This document shows, piece by piece, positions 1 to 10,195 of a stretch of 64,000 nucleotides of DNA. Origin of the DNA: Pipra filicauda (lineage: Eukaryota > Chordata > Aves > Passeriformes > Pipridae); contig NW_024104162.1 in NCBI RefSeq assembly GCF_003945595.2, forward strand, positions 434,001 to 498,000, in the 5' to 3' direction. Below the pieces are notes generated by a model. That model had not been told where the DNA came from and made no database searches. It was given only the letters and a program-made list of their open reading frames with translations. The first letter of the stretch is position 1, and the number at the start of each line of letters is the position of its first letter. The position numbers were made by a program, and so were the translations under genes.

Positions 1-3000
1 GCTCAAGTGAAAGGTTACCAGCTGATAAGACAGCAATCCCAGGCCATAAAACTGAATTGAAATTTGCATCAACTCTATCAATTGTTATAAATAATTATCT
101 TGTTCAAGGCAACCATTAAATCACTAGGCCTTGAGAAATGTGGCAAAAATTCACGAAACAGAAAGTTCTGAGAGCAAAATCTGTATTACCAGTCCCATTT
201 TATAGATAAGGAAACTTAAGCACTGAGTCACAAAGATGGCTGCTTTTATGTCTTGCACATATGCTCAGGGCTAAACCAATAATTAGATTTGGAGTCAGGA
301 AAGACTCTGCCCCTTAGTAAGACAGGAGGAGACCCCTACGTGTAGCATTCTTTGGATTTAATTTGCTGCTTTCTGTAGACACACACTCTACTTCCTAAGG
401 TCATGCAGGCAGTACCAGTGGGTGCCAGCCTCCAGAACAATTCCACCCCACTGGCTGCTCCTCCCTGGTGAAAGGCAAAGAGCACACAGCAAGCTGTCCT
501 GGCAGCCCACTGCCCCCTGTGGTGTCCACACATTTATTGGCACTTCTGCTGCTGTGTCCAGATGGGACTTGAAAGTGAAATTAGATGCATGAATTCTGCT
601 TTGACACTGGCAGCCACCACTTCTATACCCAGATGCTTTGCCACAAGTCCTTAAACTGAGTATCCAGTCCTTAATCCTGACTAAGACAGACCTTGCAGAA
701 ACCCTTCTACTGTACTGGCAGTAATGTTTCTCTCCTGCTCACTTCTTTTTGTCACACTGTCATGTTTGAGCTTTCTTTCTTAAAAATCTCAAGTCTGTCT
801 TCAGGTATTTGGATATGTTTTGAGGCTTGTAGAGTTCAGAGAGTAGAGAGTGAGTGGTCTTGTGACCTTTCTGGATGACTTAATCTCTTCTACAGGAAAT
901 TGCACTTAATGACCAAAGAAGTTTCAGTCCTATATTCCTAAAGGCTCAAGTTAGCATCAGATGTAGGAGTAAGTTAAGGCAAAAAGGAAATGACTGAAAT
1001 AGGCCAAACAGTCATTATATGAAAATTACCTCTGATCACCATCAAATTAACAATTTATCAGTGATGCATGGATGCAAATGTTCATATAATATTACCACTC
1101 CCCAGACCACACAGTTCCCTATATTGTATACAGGCCTTCTACTGGCAGAGAATTTTTGCAGTCAAATGTCAAGTTTCTGTGTTTCTGTTTAGTTTTGCAT
1201 CTGTTCATTCATATGAATATAATAAAGGAACAGAAAGTTCTCTGAGATTATTCAACTCACTGCTGTGCCACCAAACCCACTCCTCCCTGCTCCAAAAGCA
1301 CATTGGATTGACTCACCCTGTGGCCACAAGTCGCCTCTGAGAAATGGAGCAGGTCAGGACTGCATCTTTCAGCAGCAGCCTTCTGTTACCCCAGATTATG
1401 TGTAATGTGAAACTGCACTTCTAGAGAAAAGTAGATTTATGACACAAAGAAAATTAAAAATTGCATGGATGAGTCATTTTACAATAAAAATTCTGTTGAA
1501 TTAGAAATATTCCGAACCAACAACTGTATCCCTAAAGTTATGTATGTTTTATTATCTAATAACAATTGAATAACTTTTAATGTTCAATTTTAAAATAATA
1601 CATTTCAGCAATATAGAGATTTCATCTTGAACAACTATTAAAAATGCAAACCAAGATCCCCCAGTGCAGTTTGAATAAATGCAAGAAATGCTAGTAAAAT
1701 AACATCTTTACAAAAGTTTCTCAGTTTTAGTTCTCCTCAGCCCTTTCTTATTGCAGCACAATACTTTCCAGCCAGCCAGCTTGTCATTTTCCTTCTGCAG
1801 GAAAATACGGGGGAGGGAAGGAGTGGAGGAACAACCCAAACCTGATTTAACAGTCTGTTCTGCAATTCAGCAGCATACTGTGGCAATGTCTGCAAAATTA
1901 ATCCTAGCACACTAAGGGACCCCTCGCTGAGCATAACCTGCCTTAAACCCTTTCCCATTTAACTGAGGGAGAGCTATTTGCTCAAGCACCTCATGATGAC
2001 ATCATTTGTTATTTGAGGCCAAAAGCTAAGGGTAATTAAAGCTGAAGGAAATGTTTTGAAAATTTTTGCAATTAAAATGTATGGAGACACTAGTAACAGA
2101 TACTGTTGCAGAACAAAAGGAACATGGCTGGAAGAATTTTTAAAAAAAAATCTTAGTATTGTGCAAGCACTGTGGAAGAAGATTGGAAAGCCCTTTGTCA
2201 ACAGCACCTCATTCTACTCCCACCAAGGGAAATACACACACAAAAGAAAATGCCAAGGCTAGAGCCATACGGGAATTGCAATTTTTGTTTATATGAGAGA
2301 TATTCCCCAAAATATTCTGGCGTAATTTTAAAACATTTTATAACAGATTTACAAAAGAATGCACAGCAATTCTACAAGACTGGGCTTAAAAAACACCAGA
2401 GGAAGGGCCCTGCTAGGAATGACAATTGTTGCTGGCAGCCCTGCCTCTCAAACAAACAAACTCAAGGTTCTGTTTATCTAGAGTCTGGCACATTATTTTA
2501 AAACACAAATTTGAAGCAGTTGGATATCAGGATTGAGTTAGCTGCTTATTTTTGGAAAGAATAAGATGAATATGCAGATAATAAAAGACCGGAATGAACA
2601 AGGTTTGTTAATACTTCCATGGAGAGTTAAAGCCTGTTAACATGGTAAGTTACAAGAGATAATTATTGTTTCTAATTAGATTATAATAGTAGCAACCACT
2701 GAAAACGCCACTCCTAAACTGGAATTTACATGTAGCCAACTTATGTCTTAAAGTCTCCAGCCTCAGCTGGTGCCCCCTGAGAATGCTTCCCTGTAACTTC
2801 CTTTCTCTGCCAAAACCAATTAGAGCAATTTGCAGAAATAGTCAGATAACCACATCCTGTAGCACAGAATAAGATGCATCTCTGAAGTGAGAGAACTGCA
2901 TTGCACTGTGTGTCTCAATCCAAACATCTACCTGGGAACTTACAAATATTTGAATCATGATGGAAATTAAAGTGGCCACTATAATATTTTTTAGCATTTT

Positions 3001-3297
3001 AGTCGGACTGAATGCTTTGAAATGCAAGAGAAACTGTTAAGAAATGCACGGTATTTAAAGAGCACAAAGTGATTTCTTATCCTTCTAATATGACAAAACA
3101 ATGATAAATGAAAATCCTGGTGGCAATAAGTGTTTCTGCCTGGCAAACATTTGCATTGACAACACTGTATTTATTATCTCAGAAGAATTATATCAGTAGA
3201 TGTAATACTAGAAGCCATTCTAAGTTTTACACCATAATGAGGGGTGTAGAATTTTTTAGAATTTTTGTAGAATTACTGGCTACTTTGCCAAATGCTT
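1..3297. other. Intergenic DNA, no gene seen
   Basis: A+T-rich sequence with no coding signal. The open frames on both strands are short, have no flanking splice sites that keep a frame, and resemble no family I know. By synteny this should be the space between HESX1 and its neighbour on the far side (IL17RD in human), which is not in view. I see no clear repeat here. Confidence 0.6.
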
Positions 3298-3600
3298 TCA
3301 CAGAATTATTTTGGTTGGTAAAGACCTCTAAGATTGAGTCCATTTTGTCAAGCAGAATATCACCTTGTCAACCAGACCATGGCATGAAGTTCCACGTCCA
3401 GTTGTTTCTTGAACACATCCAGGGATGGTGACTCCTCCTCCCTGGGCAGCCCATTCCAATGGTTAACAGCTCTTTCTGTGAATAAATTCTTCCTGAGAAC
3501 TCCTTTCTCAAATGTAGAAATATTGGAAGCAAGATTTTAAAAGACTGGATGTTCAGACCATCAAAAATATTAAGCACCCACTGATTTTCATTGTGTTCTG
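3298..3600 (-). mobile_element. CR1 LINE 3'-end fragment (diverged)
   Basis: The plus strand reads like the reverse complement of a CR1 3' end. A degraded 'cacagaatta..ttggttgg' start is followed by the 'ccagggatggtgactcctcc' block near 3420 and the 'gggcagcccattccaatgg' block near 3445. These blocks also occur in the copies at 36.1 and 63.7 kb. The element therefore lies on the minus strand and is 5'-truncated, as is usual for CR1. Divergence is high, so the limits are approximate. Confidence 0.8.
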
Positions 3601-3797
3601 TTCATTATTGACCACTTGGAGCTTTTGCAAATCAGGCCTGACTGTGTATGCACTTGGAATTTAAATTCAGACACAAAGTCTGAACAGTTCAAAGGGGCAG
3701 TGATTCCCTGTGGGAGAGTCCTGTTGTGCCCACAGCCCAGCTCGGGAATGCCGGATTAAATCCCATGAACGTGTAGAACTGTAATTATTAACTCCAA

Positions 3798-3811
3798 CCA
3801 CCAGAGGGCAG
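3798..3811 (+). promoter_or_regulatory. CTCF-like binding motif
   Basis: CCACCAGAGGGCAG fits the CTCF core (CCASYAGRKGGCRS) at every position. It lies in the intergenic space 3' of HESX1, where an insulator between neighbouring regulatory domains would make sense. The match is by motif only; occupancy is unknown. Confidence 0.5.
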
Positions 3812-6499
3812 AAGCAGCCCAGCACTTTCAGTTTAAATACAGACTGTTTCAAAATTTATGACTTTAAAGTCTGATTTAATATGAAAAAGCAAAATAAATA
3901 GCCAACTATCTTTACTGCAGAATACTTCATCTGATATCTTCTTAATTTCCTTAATATGGCATCATTTATAGAAACTGAATCCCAAAGTATTTTGGAGTAT
4001 TACTATGATCCATGCAATACAATTCCAAAGATTAAAAGTGTGAAATCTATCATTAAAAGATATATATTCATTTAATATATAAAACTTAATTTTGTTATAC
4101 ACAGACCAAAGACTGCCACAGAATCTAGAAATTTTGGACAGACATTTAAAACCATAGGAGGAGTAAAATGAATGACATGGACTGGTAAAATAAAAATTCA
4201 GTACTAAAAAAGCAAGAAAGGATTAGAGAAAAAAAGGTACAATAATTGAGTTGGTGCAAGGTTATGGAGGTTATTTTTTTAAAGGTCACAATGAGATAAT
4301 GAGTTTGAAACATATGCAATTTAAAAATGGCAAATTCACAAAATATTATAGAGATTAATAACAAGACTAATAACATAGATAATTTTTAATGAAGAGGACT
4401 ATCTCATACCACCTGCTAACTTTTGTCCTTTTTGCTCCAAATTGCACGAGATTAAGGAAAAGAGTGACAGACTATACTCATTGGGTTCTCAAGCCATCAC
4501 AGTGGCAGAGGAAAACTGGTTTAGGAACTAGGAAAGGAAAAAACACTGGAACATAAATCCAAAAAGAAGGAATATTCATTTCCCTTGGAATCTAGGTATT
4601 GTATTAGTTTTACCAGGCACATATACAGATCCTTCCAACATCCCGAGCCAGAAAATTGATATGAAAAGCATTCCTGGCGCCTGTGTGAATCCACAGACGT
4701 TCTGTTTGCTCAAGGCACTGGACTTCACACCCACCAATTCACAATGTGGATCAAAACACACTTGCAAAATCTAGTCTTTCATTGCTTTTTTGTTCCTTTT
4801 TTATCTTTTTGTTTTTTTCTTATTAAGGCACAGGCAATGCATTACGTACTCTGTCACTCTAATACCATCCCCACAGCACATCCATGTGATCAAATGTAAA
4901 ACATACTTAGGGATATGAAAGTCACTGGCAATTACACCACAGCTACACCAAAGATGTGGATCCCTGAGCATTTTTGATCATGTTCTTACCTCACTGCTTA
5001 ATAAACAGTATCCTGCAAAAAAACATGTGAGAAGAAATCCCATTTATTTCTTCTTCTAAACTCAACACGCACATGAATAGTGTTCCAGTTTGCTAATCAA
5101 TCTAAGAAAGAGAAGCTGCAGTGCCATGCTAACACAGCACTTCACACTCCCTGGGATTCTCCTGAAAATACTGCTGGCCCCACCAGTATAAGCTTTGGGT
5201 GCCCAAAATAGAAAGACCAGTCTTCGACATTTTCTGTGTAACTCTTTCCCCTCGTGTCACACAAGTCAAGGCACTGTTTCCCCACAAAGGAATCTCGAAC
5301 CGAAGGCTCTTCAGCAGCCCTGGATTCCCCTCCCTCACCAACAATCCTGTTTGACCACATGAACTCCTTTTGCAATGCAATCAGGTGGGATCCTGACACC
5401 CCTGAAGAGGCTGAGCAGCCCCAGCTCCCCCTCACATAACGATCATTTCTACTTTTTAAGTAGAAATGTAAAGTTAAAAGTTCTCCTTTGATCTGCCAAT
5501 GCCTTTACCTTGGGAAGAACAAGCTAAGTCAAGATGAAGTAAATAATGCAGCAATGCTTTAAAACTTTTTGCCCCTCAGCACTGTGTGGGACACCCTTAG
5601 TACCTCACACCAACCAGTCACCCTGCTGGTAACATTTGCTGATTGAGAGCTGGATACTGGGCTGCTGCTATAATTATTCTGCTACAATTCTACTCCTTCT
5701 CTTGAATTGCTTTGTCAGACTTCCGTCACCTGAGACCAGTTCCATTATTGGAGACATGAAATGTATTGAGCTGTTTGCCAGATAATAGACTAAGGTTCTT
5801 AGGCATCAATCTGTACAGATTAGTCTAATCTGTTGCTGCTGGAAACCTTGTTTCCAGCAGTAAAGTAGACAATAGTTTCAGATTACCTGCAATAAAGTTA
5901 AGCTATGGGCAGTATATGTTTTGAGGTGTGAAGAAAAACAAAACAGAAGAATGCCTTCCCAATATTGGCTTTACCAGATGAGGTAGGTATCTGAATTGAG
6001 ATTTCAGTTTCTCTAAGAACTATTCCTAATGGGTTTGGCTCAATTTGAATTGCTTTATTTGTAAATGTTCTCTCAAATATTTTGGAATGCAGGATACAAC
6101 AGTAGTTCAGTTAGGAATGTTTTTTTCCAAATCCAAAAAAACCACAGAAAATTAACATTTCAATATTGGATAAAAGTTTGTTATTTTTACTTTAAGACTT
6201 CCCAGAGAATTCACACAATTCAAGATTTTAAGGATTCTATATAAAAATGAAGGCAATGAGCCAGTGAAGTTAAAGACATAAAATGGCCACCACCTGTTCT
6301 AAAGTAATGCAGCCTTTCAGCAATATTTTTCATAAAATATAGGAATGTTTTTATCTGAACTCCCATAGCTCAACCTATGAACCAAAATACTAAGTAAGGA
6401 CTGAAGGCAGATCATTCTTCCCTTAAGCTTTTCCTAGTATGAGATTACCTAAAATGATTTTTGTTCTATTGTCCCATTTTCTCAAACTTACCTTTCATT

Positions 6500-6524
6500 C
6501 CATAGGATATCAGATATCCTATGG
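6500..6524. repeat. Perfect 11-bp inverted repeat
   Basis: CCATAGGATAT, a 3-base spacer (cag), then ATATCCTATGG. The following 23 bases repeat the word GATATC, so the block 6500-6547 is a cluster of short palindromes. It could form a small hairpin, but there is no sign of a gene or mobile element around it. Confidence 0.7.
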
Positions 6525-7487
6525 AGATATCAGATATCCAGCAGATATCAGGGATAAAAGCATGCAGAAAGGAAGATCAACACCGTGTCTGTTCATGACA
6601 GAATGTAGGATTTGTGTCTAGTAAGAAATACAGGCTGAAGTCTCATTGAAGGCCTCAGCACTTCAGGGAAGTTCCCAGGGCTCTGCTGAACAAAGAACAG
6701 CAGAAACCTGGACTTACAATGTTTTCCTACATTGTGGCCATGAAGAGTTGGGTGGGGGTTGTTTTGTATAAGGCTCTCCTTGACTTCAGGCTGAATATCA
6801 AATATGAGGATAATTAACTTTCATGTAATGTTTGATAAAAATGAATCCCACACCCTAAAATTAATGGCAATGATCTGGATATCTGGTCTGGTCCCAACTG
6901 ATTTGATCCTGTGAAATGCTACATTCTGTCATTAAAAGATAATAGGGCAACTTCCATAACTGGAACGCTTATACTGACAAGAGAGGAGATATCCAAGTTG
7001 AAGTATTAAATAGGCAAATACCCTAAATTAATTGAAATTATATAAAAAGATTATAATTTTCAGCTTCTTTTAACTGGGCAACTGTTCGAACTGAACAGTC
7101 AGCTGAATATCACCCCTTCCATTTGAGATAGTTTTCATAAAGAACATAATTTTTGGAAAAAGGTATCATATTCTTTACAAATAAGCTATTTAAACTCCTA
7201 TGTAACACATAGTCTGTTTTGGGTAGCAAAATCTATTTTGCATATTGTGTATTTCAGCCTTTAAACAGACTTTTTCTACAACCTTGAAGCTTTGTCAAAT
7301 CATCTTCAGTTAAGCTGTAGTAATTCACAGTAGCTGAAAATCTTGTGCAACCTAGGGTTTGTATTTTTTAAACTGCAAAAATATCTCAACTTCTCTGAAA
7401 ATACTTATTCAAAGATATAGGAAAAGTTCACTTTTTCCACAAAAAGTAGATTGTAATAATACTTCAAGTATTTACAGTTTATTTGAA

Positions 7488-7493
7488 TGAAAA
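7488..7493 (-). promoter_or_regulatory. HESX1: Polyadenylation signal, HESX1
   Basis: AATAAA on the minus strand (TTTATT on plus) about 120 bases downstream of the HESX1 stop codon. It is the first canonical hexamer after the stop, giving a short 3' UTR of roughly 140 bases. Cleavage would be expected 10-30 bases further left. Confidence 0.55.
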
Positions 7494-7612
7494 TTATAAT
7501 AAACTTTCAAATCTGGGCATAAAATCATAATTACTATACCATTACTTAATACAGGCTATTAATAATTCTCCGTGCTCTGTTGTAGTACTGTAACACCAAA
7601 CCATCCTTCTTT

Positions 7613-9569
7613 CTACTCTAGCAGGCTGGAGGTGAAAGTATTTTTCACCATTAGAAACTGAGATTCTCTGTGTGATCTTTTCAGCTTTGCACGACGGTTC
7701 TGGAACCAGATCTAAAATGAAAAGAGAAGGCAGGCTTTTCAGAAAGCACTGAAAGCAGAATAATGTTTGAAACAAATATATTCACACGGCACTACAATAT
7801 TTTGTGTGATGACAGCTCTTTGAAAGTTCAATGCAAATTTAAAATCTGCAGATGATGGCATGCAGCTACTCGCTGTAATTCTAAGAGCACAGACAAAGAA
7901 AGTAACATCCCCAGCTTCACTGCAAAGGGAAGATCAGCTTCACTGCAATTAATATAAAAACTAGCATTAATTTCAGTGATAGTCAGACCCTGGAGGATCT
8001 CAAACATCTGGAATTCTGTCTTCATTTGCGACATCAAGTTTCCCCATCAACCCCAATATAACAGTTGCATCAAAAGCTCGATAAACATCAAGGTGAAGCC
8101 CAAATTCTAATGTCTACAATATTTGTATAATATTGGACTATGTGGAAATCAATAGTCGATATCCCTGAGCAGACCTTGGTTTTGATCAGATGAAGACAGA
8201 GGTTCAAACACTGACTTAACAAATCTATGCTCTACTGACAGTCTCAGACAGTTATACAAATTATTTCAGTACCTGTTCCATATTTGTTTTTCAAATATGG
8301 TGATAAACATCATATAAACATGATTTTAAAACATGGAAGTAAATGATCAAGTTACATACATGATAACTAGAGATTAACAGAGCAGATATCATGGAAGTAT
8401 TATAGTGATTATTGCCTCACCAATGCTATGGAATAAGGTTTTAGCTTTCAGAAGGAATTAAATGGCTTCTATTTCACAAATCATTGAGGGCATACTACCT
8501 ATATGTACATTGATTCATATTGAGATTATTAATATTATTGCTACTGCTGTCAAACTACTTATTTATATAACCAGAGGGTACATATAAATGCAATTAGAGA
8601 AAAGTTCAAATACATTTTTAATTACCTGGATCCTGTCTTCATCTAAGTCTAATTTGCGAGCTAGCTCTTCTCTAATATCAATGCCGGGGTAGGAGTTCAT
8701 TTTAAAAACATTTTCCAAGACTTCAATCTGAGGAGTTTAAAACACACTTGTTGAATAGTTGTCACTACTTTCATAGCAGTAATACAGAAAAGAAATACAG
8801 AAAAACAGGTTTAGTTTGTTCAACAGGAGACTTCCAAGCAGGGTTTGCACAACTCTGATTCCATGCATAAACACAGGTCTGCTGAAATTAGCAACATTCC
8901 TGTTAATTGGCACTAGATCCTGATTGCATTTCTCTCTGCAGAAGTACCTCACACTGCATCAGGCAGCTGTTTCAGGCTTCTACCAACATTTCACTGAACT
9001 CCATTGTTACTCACTTGTTAAATACTGAGAAAAGCCCTACCTGGTTTCTAGTGAATGCAGTTCTGGGTCTTCTACCCCTGTACCAGCTCAATTCCCGTTT
9101 GAAAGACAGCCTTTCAGTGACTGAAAAATATTTTTCACATTTCAAAACTTTTTCCTCTTGCGCTGGATCACTGTTAGCATGAAATAATGGATCTTCATAG
9201 CAAACAACAGGCATTTGCAGGTGGGGATTACTGTCATCACCTAAAACTAGAAAAAGAAAGCAAAGGAGAGCTTCATTTTACTGGTTTCCAATATAAACAT
9301 GCCAATATTTTTAGAGTAAGAGCCTGAGAGACTACAAACCAGACTGACTTACCCAAGCTGGTGCATGCATCCACCCAGGGTCTGTGAGGTTTCACAGCTG
9401 GAATGGCATCCTTTTTCTGCTCCAGTCCCAAAATACTTTCGATTGAAAACGAGCAGTGTGTGCTTTTATTTTCTACAAAGTCGGACACTTTGTGAAGGTT
9501 CTGAGGGGCTGCTGCTGTACTGGCAGCACACAGCGATGGCCCGGCCATGCTCTCCCCCTCAGCCAGCAT
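7613..9569 (-). CDS. HESX1: HESX1 homeobox transcriptional repressor
   Basis: Paired-like homeodomain repressor acting in the nucleus in anterior neural plate and pituitary primordium; in mammals its loss causes septo-optic dysplasia and pituitary defects. Coding exons in transcription order: 9353-9569, 9041-9240, 8626-8727, 7613-7711, joining to 205 aa. The N-terminus carries the eh1 motif FSIESILGL (about residues 41-49), which recruits Groucho/TLE, and the family's HRPW block (62-65). The homeodomain spans about 128-187 with WFQNRR at 175-180, so the recognition helix has Gln50 and Asn51. All three introns are GT-AG, with phases 1, 0 and 0. Start choice is open: Met at 9569 is the first in-frame ATG, while Met8 at 9548 has the better context (A at -3, G at +4) and would give 198 aa. 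Human HESX1 has 185 aa. APPL1 lies head-to-head 6.7 kb away, as in mammals. Confidence 0.95.
9041..9240 (-). CDS. HESX1: HESX1 exon 2, start of homeodomain
   Basis: This 200-bp exon begins after a ttttag acceptor and ends at cag|gtaggg. It encodes residues 73-139: a variable linker, then the HESX1-typical block [19 protein letters not shown] immediately before the homeodomain, and the first homeodomain residues ([11 protein letters not shown]). Intron 1 is only 112 bp and introns 2 and 3 are 313 and 914 bp, so the whole coding gene fits in 2 kb. An acceptor a few bases upstream (tttctag) would break the frame. Confidence 0.92.
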
Positions 9570-9604
9570 AGCAGGGACACTGCACTTGCATTTCTCCACG
9601 AGTC

Positions 9605-9610
9605 CTTATA
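9605..9610 (-). promoter_or_regulatory. HESX1: Possible TATA box of HESX1
   Basis: TATAAG on the minus strand (CTATAAGG context), 36 bases before the ATG at 9569 and 57 before the ATG at 9548. A TATA-driven start would fall near 9575-9585, leaving almost no leader for the first ATG and about 30 bases for the second. Inference from motif and spacing only. Confidence 0.35.
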
Positions 9611-9639
9611 GCTGTGTTGACAAGGGGGTTGGATTTGCA

Positions 9640-9780
9640 ACGTCATTAATTAAAATCTTTTATTAGAAAGTTTTAGCATGTCAATGAAAACTCTCCCACC
9701 AAGAGGCACGAGGAGTTAATTGTTTATTTGTTTGCAAGTAATTAGCAACTAATGGTGACACTAGGGGGGCCACCAAGGCG
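9640..9780 (-). promoter_or_regulatory. HESX1: Candidate HESX1 proximal control element
   Basis: This block just upstream of HESX1 is dense in homeodomain cores: TCATTAATTAAAA near 9643, TTAATTG near 9716, GTAATTAG near 9738 and CTAATGG near 9750. Two abutting forkhead-like words, TGTTTATTTGTTTGC, lie at 9721-9735. A CTCF-like core (CACTAGGGGG) follows at about 9759. LIM-homeodomain control of mouse Hesx1 through such TAAT sites is established. Conservation cannot be tested here. Confidence 0.4.
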
Positions 9781-10029
9781 GACAAAAAGTGTTATCTCTC
9801 CTAACCAGAGCATCGACTTAACTTTCTCAAAAGAAGCTGTGCACAAATATAGCACTTCTCTTTTATTTGAAATCATTAATGTATAAAATCAGTTTTTTAA
9901 AAAACTTTATACTCTAATGGACTCCACTTACCTAAACATAGCAGCATGATAGGAAACCAGTCAAGTAATAAGTAATCTCATTTAAGTGAATTTCCTTCCA
10001 AGGAAATTTTAAAAATAATCTCTTAATGC

Positions 10030-10195
10030 TATTAGGGTAATCCCGATGAAAATGCCTCTGTTTTTTCATATGCATATGTAATGGCGAACGTGGTCAATGA
10101 AACAACAATAGCTTTTGGCATAAGGCACTGTGCAGTGGGTTGGCAATGTTGTCAAAGCTCAGTGTAATTGCCTTCCAAGTGCCTGGATTAGTTAA
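10030..10195. promoter_or_regulatory. Candidate upstream HESX1 enhancer
   Basis: Within 160 bp lie two OTX/bicoid sites (TAATCC at 10038-10043 and its inverse GGATTA at 10185-10190). Between them are a perfect 12-bp palindrome CATATGCATATG (10067-10078) containing an octamer-like ATGCATAT, and a SOX-like AACAATAG (10104-10111). OTX2, SOX2 and POU factors act in the tissue where HESX1 is expressed. The grouping is suggestive; function is inferred. Confidence 0.35.

Larger units (their letters stand above)
3601..7487. other. Intergenic DNA downstream of HESX1
   Basis: No gene is visible. The stretch holds a CTCF-like motif (3798-3811), a T-rich run near 4780-4830, and a short perfect inverted repeat among GATATC words (6500-6547). 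A somewhat less A+T-rich patch at about 5140-5440 is open on both strands but carries no recognisable protein. HESX1 should end just right of this segment. Confidence 0.6.

Noticed and set aside
5129..5439. Overlapping open frames on both strands
   Set aside because: Frames open on both strands at once with no homology suggest compositional chance and not a gene.
9570..9599. N-terminal extension of HESX1 to a GTG at 9599
   Set aside because: GTG is not a normal start in vertebrates; the first in-frame ATG is at 9569, so the coding region is taken from there.
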